NCBI GenBank assembly: GCA_002692965.1
Contig: NZNC01000017.1
Location: forward strand, 1 to 64,000
Direction: 5' to 3'
DNA length: 64,000 nucleotides
Source: Haliea sp.
GTDB taxonomy: Bacteria; Pseudomonadota; Gammaproteobacteria; Pseudomonadales; Halieaceae
Positions 7,923-17,424 of this stretch are shown here, piece by piece (positions within the stretch are counted from its first letter, which is position 1; each line of letters starts with the position of its first letter). Below the pieces are notes generated by a model. The model had not been told where the DNA came from. It searched no databases and worked only from the letters and a program-made list of their open reading frames with translations. A program made the position numbers and the translations under genes.

Positions 7923-8773
7923 TCGAGATCGCTGGCGCTGTGTCGCTCGGGGGCGCGCTTATCCTCGTCCCCCCAGATGCGATTGACCCGCCTGCCGCGC
8001 TGCACCGCCGGGCGCTCGGCAATCATCCGCGTCCAGCGGTCGAGGTGCCGATAGGAAGCGACATCGAGGAATTCCCCCGCCTCGTACAGGTTGTCGAGAA
8101 TCAGCCCGCCGTACCAGGGCCAGACCGCCATGTCCGCAACGGTATAGGTGTCGCCGCAGAGGAACTCGCGCTCCGCCAGCGTCTTGTCCAGCAGGTCCAG
8201 CTGGCGCTTCACTTCCATCGTGTAGCGGTTGATCGGGTACTCCAGCTTCTCTGGCGCGTAGGCATAGAAGTGCCCGAAGCCTCCGCCCAGGAAAGGCGTG
8301 GCCCCCATCTGCCAGAACAGCCAGGACAGGCACTCCGCCCGGGGGCCTGCCTCGGTGGGAAGGAAGGCTCCGTACTTCTCCGCCAAATGCACCAGGATGG
8401 CGCCGGACTCGAAGACCCGCGCCGCCGGCTCCAGACTGCGATCGAGCAGGGCTGGAATCTTGGAGTTGGGGTTCACGGCGACAAAACCGCTGGAAAACTG
8501 CTCCCCCTCGAGGATATTGACCGGCCAGGCGTCGTATTCGGCATCGTGACCCGCCGCTAGCAATTCTTCCAGCAGGATGGTGACCTTGACCCCGTTGGGG
8601 GTGGCCAGGGAGTACAGCTGCAGGGGGTGCTCGCCCACCGGCAACTCCTGCTCGTAGCGGGCGCCTGAGACGGGGCGATTGATACTGGCAAAACGGCCAC
8701 CGGTTTCGGTGTCAGGGCTCCACACCCGCGGCGGCGTGTATGTCTGCGCGTCGGAATCGTTCTGCTGAGTCAT
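7919..8773 (-). CDS. yghU: YghU-type glutathione S-transferase
   Basis: 284 residues. An N-terminal extension precedes a thioredoxin-fold domain with TPNGVKVTILLEEL at about 58-71 and NPNSKIPAL at about 100-108, followed by ESGAIL, the glutathione-binding part. The alpha-helical C-terminal domain includes YTVADMAVWPW. The N-terminal extension and the TPNG motif match YghU/YfcG-type nu-class GSTs, which reduce organic hydroperoxides and disulfides with two glutathiones. It is cytosolic. It is transcribed divergently from aspartate kinase, with about 130 bp between the starts. Confidence 0.85.
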   Translation of the reverse strand: MTQQNDSDAQTYTPPRVWSPDTETGGRFASINRPVSGARYEQELPVGEHPLQLYSLATPNGVKVTILLEELLAAGHDAEYDAWPVNILEGEQFSSGFVAVNPNSKIPALLDRSLEPAARVFESGAILVHLAEKYGAFLPTEAGPRAECLSWLFWQMGATPFLGGGFGHFYAYAPEKLEYPINRYTMEVKRQLDLLDKTLAEREFLCGDTYTVADMAVWPWYGGLILDNLYEAGEFLDVASYRHLDRWTRMIAERPAVQRGRRVNRIWGDEDKRAPERHSASDLD

Positions 8774-8905
8774 GCGACCTTCACCTGTTGTGGAGAATCA
8801 GGCTGCCAAGGCTAGCACAGGCGGCACAAAGTCGCTTCTCAAGAGGGCTGTGAATTCAGTACACTGCCGCGCCAGTCCCGGCGCGACAATTCAGGAGACA
8901 AGCGG

Positions 8906-10243
8906 GTGAGTGATTCCAGACAGGGGCAGCGCATTGTCTGCAAGTTCGGCGGTTCCAGCCTGGCCAGTGCGCAGCAGTTGCGCAAGGTCCGGGCGATCAT
9001 CGAGGCGAATGATCAGCGGCGCATTATCGTGCCCTCGGCCCCCGGCAAGCGGGATGGCAGGGACACCAAGATCACCGACCTACTCTACCTCTGTCAGCAC
9101 GCCGCCAGTGTAGACGCGGACTTCAGCGAGCCCTTCCGCCAGATTGTCGAGCGTTTCACCGGCATCGAAACCGAGCTGGGCATCACCCCTTTTATCGCGG
9201 AACATCTCGAGCGCTTTCGCGCGGACCTGGCTGATGGCGTCAGCCCGGACTATGCAGCATCCCGGGGCGAACACTTCAACGGGCTGCTGCTGGCCGCCTG
9301 GCTGGATGCAGACTTCATCGACCCGGCCGAATGCATCGTGATAGGCAGCAATGGTGTGGTGGACCCGCACACCTGGAACCTGCTGGGCGAGCGTCTGGCC
9401 GCAGAAGATCGCCGCTTCGTGGTACCCGGTTTCTATGGCCGCGACGCCGCGGGCCATGTGCGCACCTTCTCCCGCGGGGGCTCCGATGTCACCGGCGCAA
9501 TAGCAGCCCGGGCGGCCGGTGCCGCCCTCTATGAGAACTGGACCGATGTCTCAGGCCTGCTGATGGCGGACCCGCGCATCGTCGAGCATCCACGGCCGAT
9601 GGAAGAAGTGACCTACGCGGAAATCCGCGAGCTGGCCTACATGGGGGCAAGTGTCCTGCACGACGAGGCCATGGCACCGGTTCGCGAGGTGGGCATTCCC
9701 GTCAACATCCGCAACACCAATGCCCCCGATCACCCCGGCACCCGGATCGTTGCGCGGCTTTCCGACGCGGTGATTCACAACACCCAGATCGCCGGTGTTG
9801 CCGGCAAGACGGGTTTTTCCATGATCACCGTAGGCAAGAACCTGATGAACCGGGAGGTCGGCTTTGTCTACCGGCTGCTGGGGGTGCTGGAGCACAACGG
9901 CATTCCCTTCGAGCACTGCCCCTCCAGCATCGACAGTGTCAGTGTCATCGTCGAGTCCCGCTGGCTCGAAGACCGTGTGGAGGAGATCCTCGGCGAGATC
10001 CGCCGGACACTGGAGCCCGACGACCTGGATTTCGTGCCCGACATTGCCCTGATTGCCATCGTCGGCGAGGACATGGCTCGCACGCCCGGCATCGCGGCCA
10101 AGGTCTTCGGCGCCCTGGCCAACGACGGTATCAATATCCGCCTGATCAACCAGGGTGCGTCCGAGCTCAACATCATTGTCGGCGTGGCCCCCGAGGATTA
10201 CCCGGGCGCCGTGCGCGCCATCTACGCCGCCCTCGTGCATTGA
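8906..10243 (+). CDS. Aspartate kinase
   Basis: 445 residues from GTG 8906, with CAGGAG 12 bp upstream. It phosphorylates aspartate, the first step to lysine, threonine, methionine and diaminopimelate. VCKFGGSSLA at about 11-20 is the kinase signature, and FSRGGSDVTGA near 187-197 closes the nucleotide site. Two ACT-type regulatory domains follow from about residue 290 (GFSMITVGK, then IALIAIVGEDM and NIRLINQGASELNI). The layout is that of monofunctional, allosterically inhibited enzymes. No other pathway gene is adjacent, so it is probably one of several isoenzymes or the sole unlinked copy. Confidence 0.92.
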   Translation: MSDSRQGQRIVCKFGGSSLASAQQLRKVRAIIEANDQRRIIVPSAPGKRDGRDTKITDLLYLCQHAASVDADFSEPFRQIVERFTGIETELGITPFIAEHLERFRADLADGVSPDYAASRGEHFNGLLLAAWLDADFIDPAECIVIGSNGVVDPHTWNLLGERLAAEDRRFVVPGFYGRDAAGHVRTFSRGGSDVTGAIAARAAGAALYENWTDVSGLLMADPRIVEHPRPMEEVTYAEIRELAYMGASVLHDEAMAPVREVGIPVNIRNTNAPDHPGTRIVARLSDAVIHNTQIAGVAGKTGFSMITVGKNLMNREVGFVYRLLGVLEHNGIPFEHCPSSIDSVSVIVESRWLEDRVEEILGEIRRTLEPDDLDFVPDIALIAIVGEDMARTPGIAAKVFGALANDGINIRLINQGASELNIIVGVAPEDYPGAVRAIYAALVH

Positions 10244-10364
10244 AGCGATTGGGCCAGCACAGCTGGGGCCCTGACGCCGACTCGGCGGCCCGCTCCTGCG
10301 GGGCGCCGCCAGCCAGGCCCGAAGCAAGGTCTATACTGCGGGGAGCACACCGCAGGAGACGAGC

Positions 10365-11408
10365 ATGCCCAGGCAGTCCAATAGCAGCCCCCGCAAGCAT
10401 CTGGTCATCTGTGCCGACGGCACTTGGAACCGGCCGGAAGAAGACCTGGCCAGCGACAGCCCTACCAATGTGCTGCGCCTGGCGCGAGCGGTTCGCCCTC
10501 GCCACCGCGACGGCACGGCGCAGCAGATATTCTACGACTGGGGCATCGGCGCGGGGCACGACCGCCTGATTGGCGGTATCACTGGCCGCGGCATCCACAA
10601 GAACATCCTCGACGCCTACCGATACCTGGTGCAGAACTACAGCCCGGGTGACCGTATCTTTCTGTTCGGCTTCTCCCGCGGCGCCTACACCGTGCGCTGC
10701 CTGTGTGGCCTGCTCAACAACTGCGGCCTGGTCAAACGTCCCGACGCTCCGCTGATACAGCAGGCTTTTGACATCTACAAACGCCCGGGCAAGGCCTGGG
10801 CACCCCATGGCGAAGGCGCCAGGGCCTTCCGCCGTGATCACAGCCACAGCGCCAGTCAGGCGGTCCACTTCGTCGGCGCCTGGGACACGGTGGGGGCCCT
10901 GGGCATTCCCTTCTCCCTGATGGGACTGTTCGACAAGAAGGACGAGTTCTACGACACCAAGCTGGGCAGCAATGTGCGCATCGCCCGGCATGCCCTCGCC
11001 ATCGACGAGCGTCGTCTGGATTTCGAGCCCACCCTGTGGCTGCCCCGGGACGGGCTGGACCTGCAGCAGGTGTGGTTTGCCGGCTCCCACAGCGACATCG
11101 GCGGCAGCTACCCGCCGGACTCAGGCGGGCAGCTGGCCTCGGACTACCCGCTGCAGTGGATGATGGACGAGGCGCAAGCGGCCGGTCTGGCGCTGGAAGT
11201 CCACCTGAAACAGTCCCTCAAGCCCCACCCGACAGCGTCCCTGCATAACTCCCGCCGGCATGTCTTTCGCTTGAAAGGGCCCCGGGTACGGGAACTGCAG
11301 AAACCCGGTTTTCCGAGCACCCTGCACCCCTCGGTCCTGGAACGCTGTCGCGCCGACCCCGATTATCGACCGCGCAATCCCGGATTCGCCGAGATGGCAA
11401 AAGCCTGA
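10365..11408 (+). CDS. DUF2235 alpha/beta-hydrolase (phospholipase-like)
   Basis: 347 residues. It begins with KHLVICADGTWN near residue 11, the family's N-terminal strand. The nucleophile motif GFSRG follows at 102-106 (Ser104) in FGFSRGAYTVR. A conserved HFVGAWDTVGALG is near residue 167 and AGSHSDIGG, with the likely catalytic Asp and His, near residue 240. DUF2235 domains occur in T6SS Tle1 phospholipase effectors and in stand-alone housekeeping proteins. No T6SS gene, PAAR or immunity gene is near, so an effector role is not supported. No signal peptide is seen. Confidence 0.8.
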   Translation: MPRQSNSSPRKHLVICADGTWNRPEEDLASDSPTNVLRLARAVRPRHRDGTAQQIFYDWGIGAGHDRLIGGITGRGIHKNILDAYRYLVQNYSPGDRIFLFGFSRGAYTVRCLCGLLNNCGLVKRPDAPLIQQAFDIYKRPGKAWAPHGEGARAFRRDHSHSASQAVHFVGAWDTVGALGIPFSLMGLFDKKDEFYDTKLGSNVRIARHALAIDERRLDFEPTLWLPRDGLDLQQVWFAGSHSDIGGSYPPDSGGQLASDYPLQWMMDEAQAAGLALEVHLKQSLKPHPTASLHNSRRHVFRLKGPRVRELQKPGFPSTLHPSVLERCRADPDYRPRNPGFAEMAKA

Positions 11409-11511
11409 GCGTCATCGCCCGGCGGTACAAACCCCTGTTCCGCGTCCGGTCGAAATCCCCGGGGGCAGCGGTATCATGGGCATCGACCCACAATAACAGC
11501 AGGATGCCGCC

Positions 11512-12735
11512 ATGCGAGGATGCCCCTTCCAGAACGACCTTCTCGACCTGGGCAATTTTGAACAGGGCACGCCCCGGGACGCCATCGCGGCGCTGCGGGC
11601 GGAGCAGCGGGTGGCCCACCAGCAATCACCCTCCGGTGACAGCTACTGGCTGGTTTTGCAGAAGGCGGACATCGACCAGGTACTGCGCGACCCGACCACC
11701 TTCTCCAGTCGCAACGGTCCCCTGCTGGAAGACATACCGGAGCCGCTGCTGAGCAACCTGCGCCAGGCCATGACCTTCATGGACCCGCCCGCCCACCGGG
11801 CCAAGCGCGCCCTGGTCGACCACGCTTTCCGTCCCGACGTGCTGGAGGCACGGCGCGACATGATGCAGCGCAAGGTGACGGAGATCGTCGACACCATCGC
11901 CGGGCGGGGCCAGTGCGAGTTTGTCAGCGAGGTGGCCATGCCGCTGCCGGTGCATGTCATCTTCACTCTACTGGGCTTCCCCGACAGCGAACAGAAGCAC
12001 CTGGTCGACCTGGTCAACAGCATGACCCTGGCCAATGACCCCGACTATGCGGGCAGCCGGGAGGAGGGCTTCGCCGCCTCCGCCGGGCTGATCGAGTGGG
12101 CGGCGGCCTGGGCCGCCCGGCGCCGCGGCGAGGCGCCACGTGACGACATGACGCAGCAGCTGCTGGAGGCTGAGATTGATGGCGAGCGTCTCTCCGACGA
12201 GGCCTTCGGCGCCGTGGTGCAGGGCGTCATGGTGGGCGGTACCGAGACCACGCGCAACACCCTCTCCTGGCTGTTCCATGAACTGATTCGCCACCCAGAG
12301 CAAATGGCGCTGTTGCAGGCCGAGCCGCAGCGAATCCCGGCCGCGGTCGAGGAAATCCTGCGCTACCGCAATACCGTGGTCTACACCCGGCGCACGGCCA
12401 CCCGCGACGTGGAACTGGCGGGACAGACCCTGCGCGAGGGGGACAAGGTGGTCTGCCTGCTGTCCTCGGTGGCGCGGGATCCGGCCCTGTTCGAGGACCC
12501 GGACCGTTTCGACATCACCCGGGACCCGCTGGCCACCCGCCGCAAGCTGCGCAGCTTCGGCTTTGGCCCCCATGTCTGCCTGGGCCAGCACCAGGCCCGG
12601 CTCAACCTGGAAATGATGACGCGGGAGCTGCTGGCCCGGCTGACCGACTTCCGCCAGCTGGCGCCTCCCACCCACTTCCGCTCCAACTTCATGGACGGAT
12701 TCAAACACATGCCGGTCGCCTTCAGCGAGCGGTGA
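11512..12735 (+). CDS. Cytochrome P450 monooxygenase
   Basis: 407 residues, a soluble bacterial class I P450. The I-helix oxygen-binding motif GGTETT lies at 242-247, the ExxR motif (EILR) at 291-294, and the heme-ligand loop FGFGPHVCLG at 350-358 has Cys356 as axial ligand. It would hydroxylate a small hydrophobic substrate with electrons from a ferredoxin. No ferredoxin or ferredoxin reductase gene is present in the window, so partners must be elsewhere. The amidase gene starts 26 bp after its stop, suggesting cotranscription. The substrate is unknown; it opens the catabolic part of the window. Confidence 0.92.
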   Translation: MRGCPFQNDLLDLGNFEQGTPRDAIAALRAEQRVAHQQSPSGDSYWLVLQKADIDQVLRDPTTFSSRNGPLLEDIPEPLLSNLRQAMTFMDPPAHRAKRALVDHAFRPDVLEARRDMMQRKVTEIVDTIAGRGQCEFVSEVAMPLPVHVIFTLLGFPDSEQKHLVDLVNSMTLANDPDYAGSREEGFAASAGLIEWAAAWAARRRGEAPRDDMTQQLLEAEIDGERLSDEAFGAVVQGVMVGGTETTRNTLSWLFHELIRHPEQMALLQAEPQRIPAAVEEILRYRNTVVYTRRTATRDVELAGQTLREGDKVVCLLSSVARDPALFEDPDRFDITRDPLATRRKLRSFGFGPHVCLGQHQARLNLEMMTRELLARLTDFRQLAPPTHFRSNFMDGFKHMPVAFSER

Positions 12736-12761
12736 CAAGCACCGATTTTGGAGAGTGTTCC

Positions 12762-14273
12762 ATGAGTGAAATGAATCGACGCGACGTACTCAAGAGTGGT
12801 CTCGCCCTCGCTGTTGCCGGCGCCTCGGGCCAGCTTGCCAGCGCAGCCAAGGGGCTGAGCTTCGAGGATTACCGTCGCCTCGACGGGCTGGCCCTTGCGA
12901 CACACGTCCGCCGCGGGGATTTCACCGCGCTGGAGGTCCTGGAAACTGCCATTGCCCGCGCCGAGGCGGTCAACCCCAAGATCAACTGCCTGGTCGAGAA
13001 ACTGTACGATCGCGCCCGCGCCAGCGTCCGGGCGGGGCTGCCCGAGGGGCCCTTTACCGGTGTCCCCTTCCTGCTCAAGGACCTCGGCATGATGCTGGAA
13101 GGTACCGTGACCACCGAAGGGTCGCGCTTCTTCCGCGATGCCGTCGCCAATCACACCAGCACCGTGGTCGAGCGCTACCAGCAGGCGGGCCTGGTCATCT
13201 TCGGCAAGAGTGCCAGTCCCGAGTTCGGCGGCACCGGTACAACCGAGTCGATCCTGTTCGGCGATACCCGCAACCCCTGGGACCTGGAACACTCCGCGGG
13301 CGGCTCTTCCGGCGGATCCGCGGCAGCCGTGGCGGCAGGTATCCTGCCGATTGCCAATGCCACCGACGGCGGCGGCTCGATTCGTATCCCGGCCTCCGCC
13401 TGCGGCCTGTTCGGCATGAAGCCCAGCCGCGGCCGCGTGCCCCATGGCCCGGTAGCGCTCTCCTCGGTAATGTCGGTCACCCACGCCGTCTCCCGCAGCG
13501 TCCGCGACAGCGCGGCACTGCTGGATGCCACCCACGGCGCCGAGCCGGGACAAACCCTGATCGCGCCGGGGCCAGCACAAAGTTTCCTTGAAGCCAGCCG
13601 GCAGGCACCGCGACCCCTGCGCATCGGCCTGGTGACCACTCCCATCACCCAGACGCCGGTGCATCCCGAGTGCCTGGCGGCGACCCGCAAGGCGGCAAAG
13701 CTGTGTGAGGATCTAGGCCACAGCATTGAGGAAATCCAGCTGCCCGTCGACCCACGGGAATATTTTGGTGCCTTCGGGCCGGTGATCGCCGCCTCCACCG
13801 TACACCGCATCCAGAGCCGGGAGCGGGAGCTGGGCCGAAAAGTCACCGAGAATGACCTGGAGCCGCTGATCTGGGAGCGCTACCAGGCGGACAAAGACAA
13901 CAGCGCCGCCCTCTACTACCGGGCACAGCGCACGCTGGAGCAGATCACCCGGGAAATCGCCCTGCTGCAACAGCGCTTCGACGTTCTGCTCTCCCCCACC
14001 CTGACCAAACCGCCGGTGGAGATCGGCAAGCTGAGCCTGAACCAGGACAAGGCCGCCTACGAGCGCGAAGCGATCAGCGTTTCCGCCTTCACCAGCCTCT
14101 ACAACAGTACCGGGCAACCGGCGATGTCCCTGCCACTGCACTGGACCGCGGAGGGCCTGCCGGTAGGCGTGATGTTTGCCGGACGCTACGGTGAGGAGGC
14201 TCTCCTGTACCAGCTGGCGGGACAGGTGGAACAGGCCAGCCCCTGGTTTGAGCAGGTGCCGGAACTCCTCTAG
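12762..14273 (+). CDS. Amidase-signature hydrolase, Tat-type exported
   Basis: 503 residues from ATG 12762, preceded by GGAGAG. The N-terminus NRRDVLKSGLALAVAG is a twin-arginine-like signal, so the enzyme probably works in the periplasm. The amidase-signature catalytic set is complete: Lys106 in LLKDL, cis-Ser182 in GGSSGG, and the nucleophile Ser206 in TDGGGSIRIP. It hydrolyses amides or esters; the substrate is not predictable. It lies 26 bp after the P450 gene and before the operator-bearing promoter at 14312. An exported amidase paired with a cytosolic P450 is a little odd. Confidence 0.88.
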   Translation: MSEMNRRDVLKSGLALAVAGASGQLASAAKGLSFEDYRRLDGLALATHVRRGDFTALEVLETAIARAEAVNPKINCLVEKLYDRARASVRAGLPEGPFTGVPFLLKDLGMMLEGTVTTEGSRFFRDAVANHTSTVVERYQQAGLVIFGKSASPEFGGTGTTESILFGDTRNPWDLEHSAGGSSGGSAAAVAAGILPIANATDGGGSIRIPASACGLFGMKPSRGRVPHGPVALSSVMSVTHAVSRSVRDSAALLDATHGAEPGQTLIAPGPAQSFLEASRQAPRPLRIGLVTTPITQTPVHPECLAATRKAAKLCEDLGHSIEEIQLPVDPREYFGAFGPVIAASTVHRIQSRERELGRKVTENDLEPLIWERYQADKDNSAALYYRAQRTLEQITREIALLQQRFDVLLSPTLTKPPVEIGKLSLNQDKAAYEREAISVSAFTSLYNSTGQPAMSLPLHWTAEGLPVGVMFAGRYGEEALLYQLAGQVEQASPWFEQVPELL

Positions 14274-14311
14274 GCGCACCGCGCCAACAGCCAACCGACA
14301 CGATCAGGGGC

Positions 14312-14340
14312 GTGACACGCGCCCCCCTAGTCGCTATCAT
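14312..14340 (+). promoter_or_regulatory. Predicted sigma-70 promoter for the SDR/PQQ-dehydrogenase pair
   Basis: GTGACA (14312-14317), a 17-bp spacer, then TATCAT (14335-14340). A GC-rich hairpin, GGGGCGTG paired with CGCGCCCC, overlaps the -35 region. The palindrome at 14345 would cover the transcription start. Confidence 0.55.
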
Positions 14341-14344
14341 ACTA

Positions 14345-14363
14345 CTTGTTCGACGCAAGCAAG
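14345..14363. promoter_or_regulatory. Palindromic operator, site 1
   Basis: CTTGTTCGACGCAAGCAAG: half-sites CTTGTT and AGCAAG with a 7-bp centre. The same architecture occurs at 21780, 27217 and 39935. It begins 4 bp after the -10 element, as expected for a repressor site over the start of transcription. Confidence 0.65.
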
Positions 14364-14398
14364 CTAAATAAAAAATGCCCGCGACACAGGACAACAGT

Positions 14399-15181
14399 AT
14401 GACACCTGCCTCGACTCCACGAGCCCCTGGAGGCACCATTGCCGTGGCCGGCGCTACCGGCGGCCTGGGAGCTGCCATTTGCGAAACGCTGGCCCAGGGA
14501 GGCAGCCCCCTGCTCTTGGGCTACCACCACAACGCCGCCAAGGCCGAAACACTGCGCAACAGGCTGGCAGCCTTGGGGGCGCCCGTCGCAACCTGCCCGG
14601 TCGACCTCCAGGATGCAGCCAGTGTCGACCGCTTTCTGGAGGAAGCCTCCGCCCTCAGTGGCGGACTGTGCGCTGTTGTCAATGCCACGGGGCCAGCCAT
14701 TCCCCTGAGGCCATTGACCGAGATCCCAGCGGCCGAATTCCAGCGAATCCTGCGCTGCGACGTGGAGGGCGCCTTCAACCTGCTCACAGCGGCGGGCCGG
14801 CAGCTCGCTGCCAGCGGCGGTGGCAGTCTGCTGCAGTTATTGACCACGGCAGTCCTGCGAACCCTGGAAAACGACGCAATGTCCGGGGTGCCAAAGACCG
14901 CCGCCATGGGCCTCGTGCGCCAGCTGGCGCGCGAGCTCGGGCCCGCCAATGTGCGCGTTAACGGTATTGCCCCCGGGGTGATCGACGCCGGTATCGTGCA
15001 CAGTTCCTTTACCACCGACCCGGTCGCCGAAGGCGTGATCAGCGAATGCCTGGCGCGCACGCCGATGCCCCGTATGGGCAAACCGGAGGAAGTGGGCGCA
15101 CTGGCGGCGTTTCTGCTCAGTGAGCCCGCCAGTTACATCAACGGTCAGATCATCGGTATCGATGGAGGATACAGCGCATGA
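14399..15181 (+). CDS. SDR-fold oxidoreductase with a lost catalytic tyrosine
   Basis: 260 residues from ATG 14399, chosen because CAGGA lies 7 bp upstream; ATG 14375 has no ribosome site. The Rossmann motif is AGATGGLG at 17-24, a variant of TGxxxGIG. In a classical SDR the active site is Ser...YxxxK; here the segment reads SGVPK at 152-156, so Lys156 remains but Ser152 stands in place of Tyr, and the upstream Ser position is Thr. The C-terminal [12 protein letters not shown] is typical. The stop overlaps the start of the PQQ dehydrogenase (ATGA), so translation is probably coupled. It may use another proton donor, or act as a binding or assembly partner. Confidence 0.8.
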   Translation: MTPASTPRAPGGTIAVAGATGGLGAAICETLAQGGSPLLLGYHHNAAKAETLRNRLAALGAPVATCPVDLQDAASVDRFLEEASALSGGLCAVVNATGPAIPLRPLTEIPAAEFQRILRCDVEGAFNLLTAAGRQLAASGGGSLLQLLTTAVLRTLENDAMSGVPKTAAMGLVRQLARELGPANVRVNGIAPGVIDAGIVHSSFTTDPVAEGVISECLARTPMPRMGKPEEVGALAAFLLSEPASYINGQIIGIDGGYSA

Positions 15182-17292
15182 AGCCCCTCACTGGTCTCAA
15201 ATTCTGGCGGGCTCTCGCCGGCTCATGGGTCGCCCTGGGTGCGGCAATGTCGCCCCTGTCGGCAACCGCCGACAACGAACTCGCCGCCCGCGGCAAGGCG
15301 CTGTACGGCGAATATTGCGCCGTCTGTCATTCCCTCAATCTGCGCGGCTCCGCCCATGGCAGCACCCTGCGGGGCGCCGCCTTCCTGGACAAATGGGCCG
15401 CCCAGGAAGCCATGGCCCTCCTCGCCTGGAATCGGGCCAACATGCCCCCGGGGGGCAACGCGGCACTAGATGATGCCGCGCAGGCTGCCATCGCAGCCTA
15501 CATCATTGAAGAAAATCGCGCCGCCGGCGATGGCGGAGCCCCGCTTTTCGCGACGGCGGAAGGGCTGTCACAGGCGGTAGGCGCGGATGCCGATGTCGAA
15601 TGGGAAAACTGGGGCGAGGCGGGCTCGATTGACGAGGCCGCGCGGGGCCGCGGGGGCTTCGCCAATCGCCGCGTGGAGAATTACCGCCCGGTGACCGATG
15701 CCCTGCTGGCCTCGCCCCCCGCCGCCGACTGGCTCAGCTGGCGGCGCACGCTGGACGGCCAGGGCTACAGTCCACTCAAGCAAATGAACCGCGACAACGT
15801 CGGCGGGTTGAAACTGGCCTGGTCCCTGACCATGAAGGAAGGCAGTAACCAGGCCACACCGCTGGTCAACGACGGCATCATGTACCTGACCCACCCGGGC
15901 AATGTGATCCAGGCCCTGGACGCGGCCAGCGGCGAGCTGATCTGGGAATACAATTACCGCTTCCCGGAGGCCTCGCGCACCCTCGGCGGCCCCACCCGCA
16001 ACATTGCCATCTACGGCGACAAGCTCTACATGGCCACCTACGATGCCGCCATCGTCGCCATTGACGCCCGCAACGGCGAAGAAGTCTGGCGCACGCCCAA
16101 GGCCAACTTCGAACAGGGCTACACCCATACCGCCGGCCCCATCATCGGCGACGGTGTCGTACTCAGCGGCATCAACGGCTGCGAATGGTACAAGAAGGAT
16201 GGCTGCTTCATCACCGGCCACGACGCCGACACCGGCGAGGAGCTCTGGCGCACCTCCACCATCGCCCTGCCCGGCGAGCCAGGCGGCGACACCTGGGCCG
16301 GCCTGCCCGCGGAAATGCGCGCGGGCGGTGACAACTGGATCGCCGGCTCCTATGACCCCGACCTGAAGCTGTTCTTCGTCGGCACTTCCCAGGCCAAACC
16401 CTGGGTCGCCGCCAGCCGGGGCATGTCGGCCACCGATGAGGCGCTCTACACCAACGCCACCCTGGCCCTGCGTCCGGATACTGGCGAGCTGGTCTGGCAC
16501 TATCAGCACGTACCCGGCGAAACCATCGATATGGAAATCGGCTTTGAGCGCGTGCTGCTGGACGTGGACGGAGAACCGCTCCTCTACACCATCGGCAAGG
16601 ACGGTCTGCTGTGGAAACTCAACCGCGCCACCGGTGAGTACATCAACGTGGTGGAAACGCTGGAGCAGACCATCTACGCCGAGATCGACAAGGTGCGGGG
16701 CCGGGTGCACTATCGCGAAGACATCATCGCGGCGGAAGTCGGCGACACGATCAAAGCCTGCCCGGGGATATACGGCGGCCACAACTGGCAGGCCATGGCC
16801 TACAGCCCAGAGACGACCAGCCTGATCATTCCCCTGCACCAGTTGTGCTCGGACATGGTCGGTCGCGCGGTACCCCAGGAGCCCGGCTCGGGCGGCTACG
16901 GCGCCGATTCCCGCACCTACCCCATGCCCGGCGTGAACGGCATGCTGGGCCGTCTGGCGGCCTGGGATGTGCGCACGCTGCAAGAGCGCTGGGCCCACGA
17001 GCAACGCGCCATGTTCCTCACCGGCGCCCTGACCACCGCGGGCGGCCTGGTATTCATTGGCGACCTGGACCGCTACTTCAAGGCCTTTGATGTCGCAACC
17101 GGGGAGCAACGCTGGCAAACACGCCTGGGAGCGCCCCTGCACGGCTATCCGATCACCTACGCCGTGGACGGCAAACAGTACATTGCGGTCCCCACGGGCA
17201 TCGGCGTGTTCCGCGCCATGACCGCCGTGGTCAGCCCCGAAATCTACCAGCCGACCGGTGGGCAGGCACTGTACGTGTTCGCGCTGGATTGA
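15178..17292 (+). CDS. Cytochrome c-PQQ dehydrogenase fusion (PVADH-like domain order)
   Basis: 704 residues with a Sec signal (cleavage near residue 31). A short cytochrome c domain carries CAVCH at 47-51. A long eight-bladed PQQ propeller follows, with repeated W-motifs such as [22 protein letters not shown] and GEQRWQT. Having cytochrome first and propeller second is the order of polyvinyl-alcohol dehydrogenases, opposite to quinohemoprotein alcohol dehydrogenases. It should oxidise an alcohol in the periplasm and pass electrons to heme. The vicinal Cys-Cys near the PQQ of methanol-dehydrogenase-type enzymes is absent: the aligned place reads [15 protein letters not shown]. Two other cysteines, about eight apart in [10 protein letters not shown], may pair. 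It is coupled to the SDR at 14399. Confidence 0.88.
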   Translation: MKPLTGLKFWRALAGSWVALGAAMSPLSATADNELAARGKALYGEYCAVCHSLNLRGSAHGSTLRGAAFLDKWAAQEAMALLAWNRANMPPGGNAALDDAAQAAIAAYIIEENRAAGDGGAPLFATAEGLSQAVGADADVEWENWGEAGSIDEAARGRGGFANRRVENYRPVTDALLASPPAADWLSWRRTLDGQGYSPLKQMNRDNVGGLKLAWSLTMKEGSNQATPLVNDGIMYLTHPGNVIQALDAASGELIWEYNYRFPEASRTLGGPTRNIAIYGDKLYMATYDAAIVAIDARNGEEVWRTPKANFEQGYTHTAGPIIGDGVVLSGINGCEWYKKDGCFITGHDADTGEELWRTSTIALPGEPGGDTWAGLPAEMRAGGDNWIAGSYDPDLKLFFVGTSQAKPWVAASRGMSATDEALYTNATLALRPDTGELVWHYQHVPGETIDMEIGFERVLLDVDGEPLLYTIGKDGLLWKLNRATGEYINVVETLEQTIYAEIDKVRGRVHYREDIIAAEVGDTIKACPGIYGGHNWQAMAYSPETTSLIIPLHQLCSDMVGRAVPQEPGSGGYGADSRTYPMPGVNGMLGRLAAWDVRTLQERWAHEQRAMFLTGALTTAGGLVFIGDLDRYFKAFDVATGEQRWQTRLGAPLHGYPITYAVDGKQYIAVPTGIGVFRAMTAVVSPEIYQPTGGQALYVFALD

Positions 17293-17361
17293 CCCTGACC
17301 GGGGCGTGGATCAAACCGCGTTCCGACACGTCAAATGCAGCTCGGTCAATTCAGCTGACCA

Positions 17362-17400
17362 ACAAAAAAGGGCGACTGGCCATCAGTCGCCCTTTTTTGT
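17362..17400. terminator. Strong bidirectional rho-independent terminator
   Basis: GGGCGACTG and CAGTCGCCC form a perfect stem around a GCCAT loop, flanked by an A-run on the left and TTTTTT on the right. It works in both directions and separates the convergent PQQ-dehydrogenase (+) and SDR (-) genes. Confidence 0.93.
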
Positions 17401-17424
17401 CCAAGCCTTTGAAGACAGTGCCAG

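Noticed and set aside
10365-11408. T6SS phospholipase effector (Tle1)
   Set aside because: DUF2235 occurs in Tle1, but no VgrG, PAAR, adaptor or immunity gene lies near, and aspartate kinase and P450 are its neighbours.
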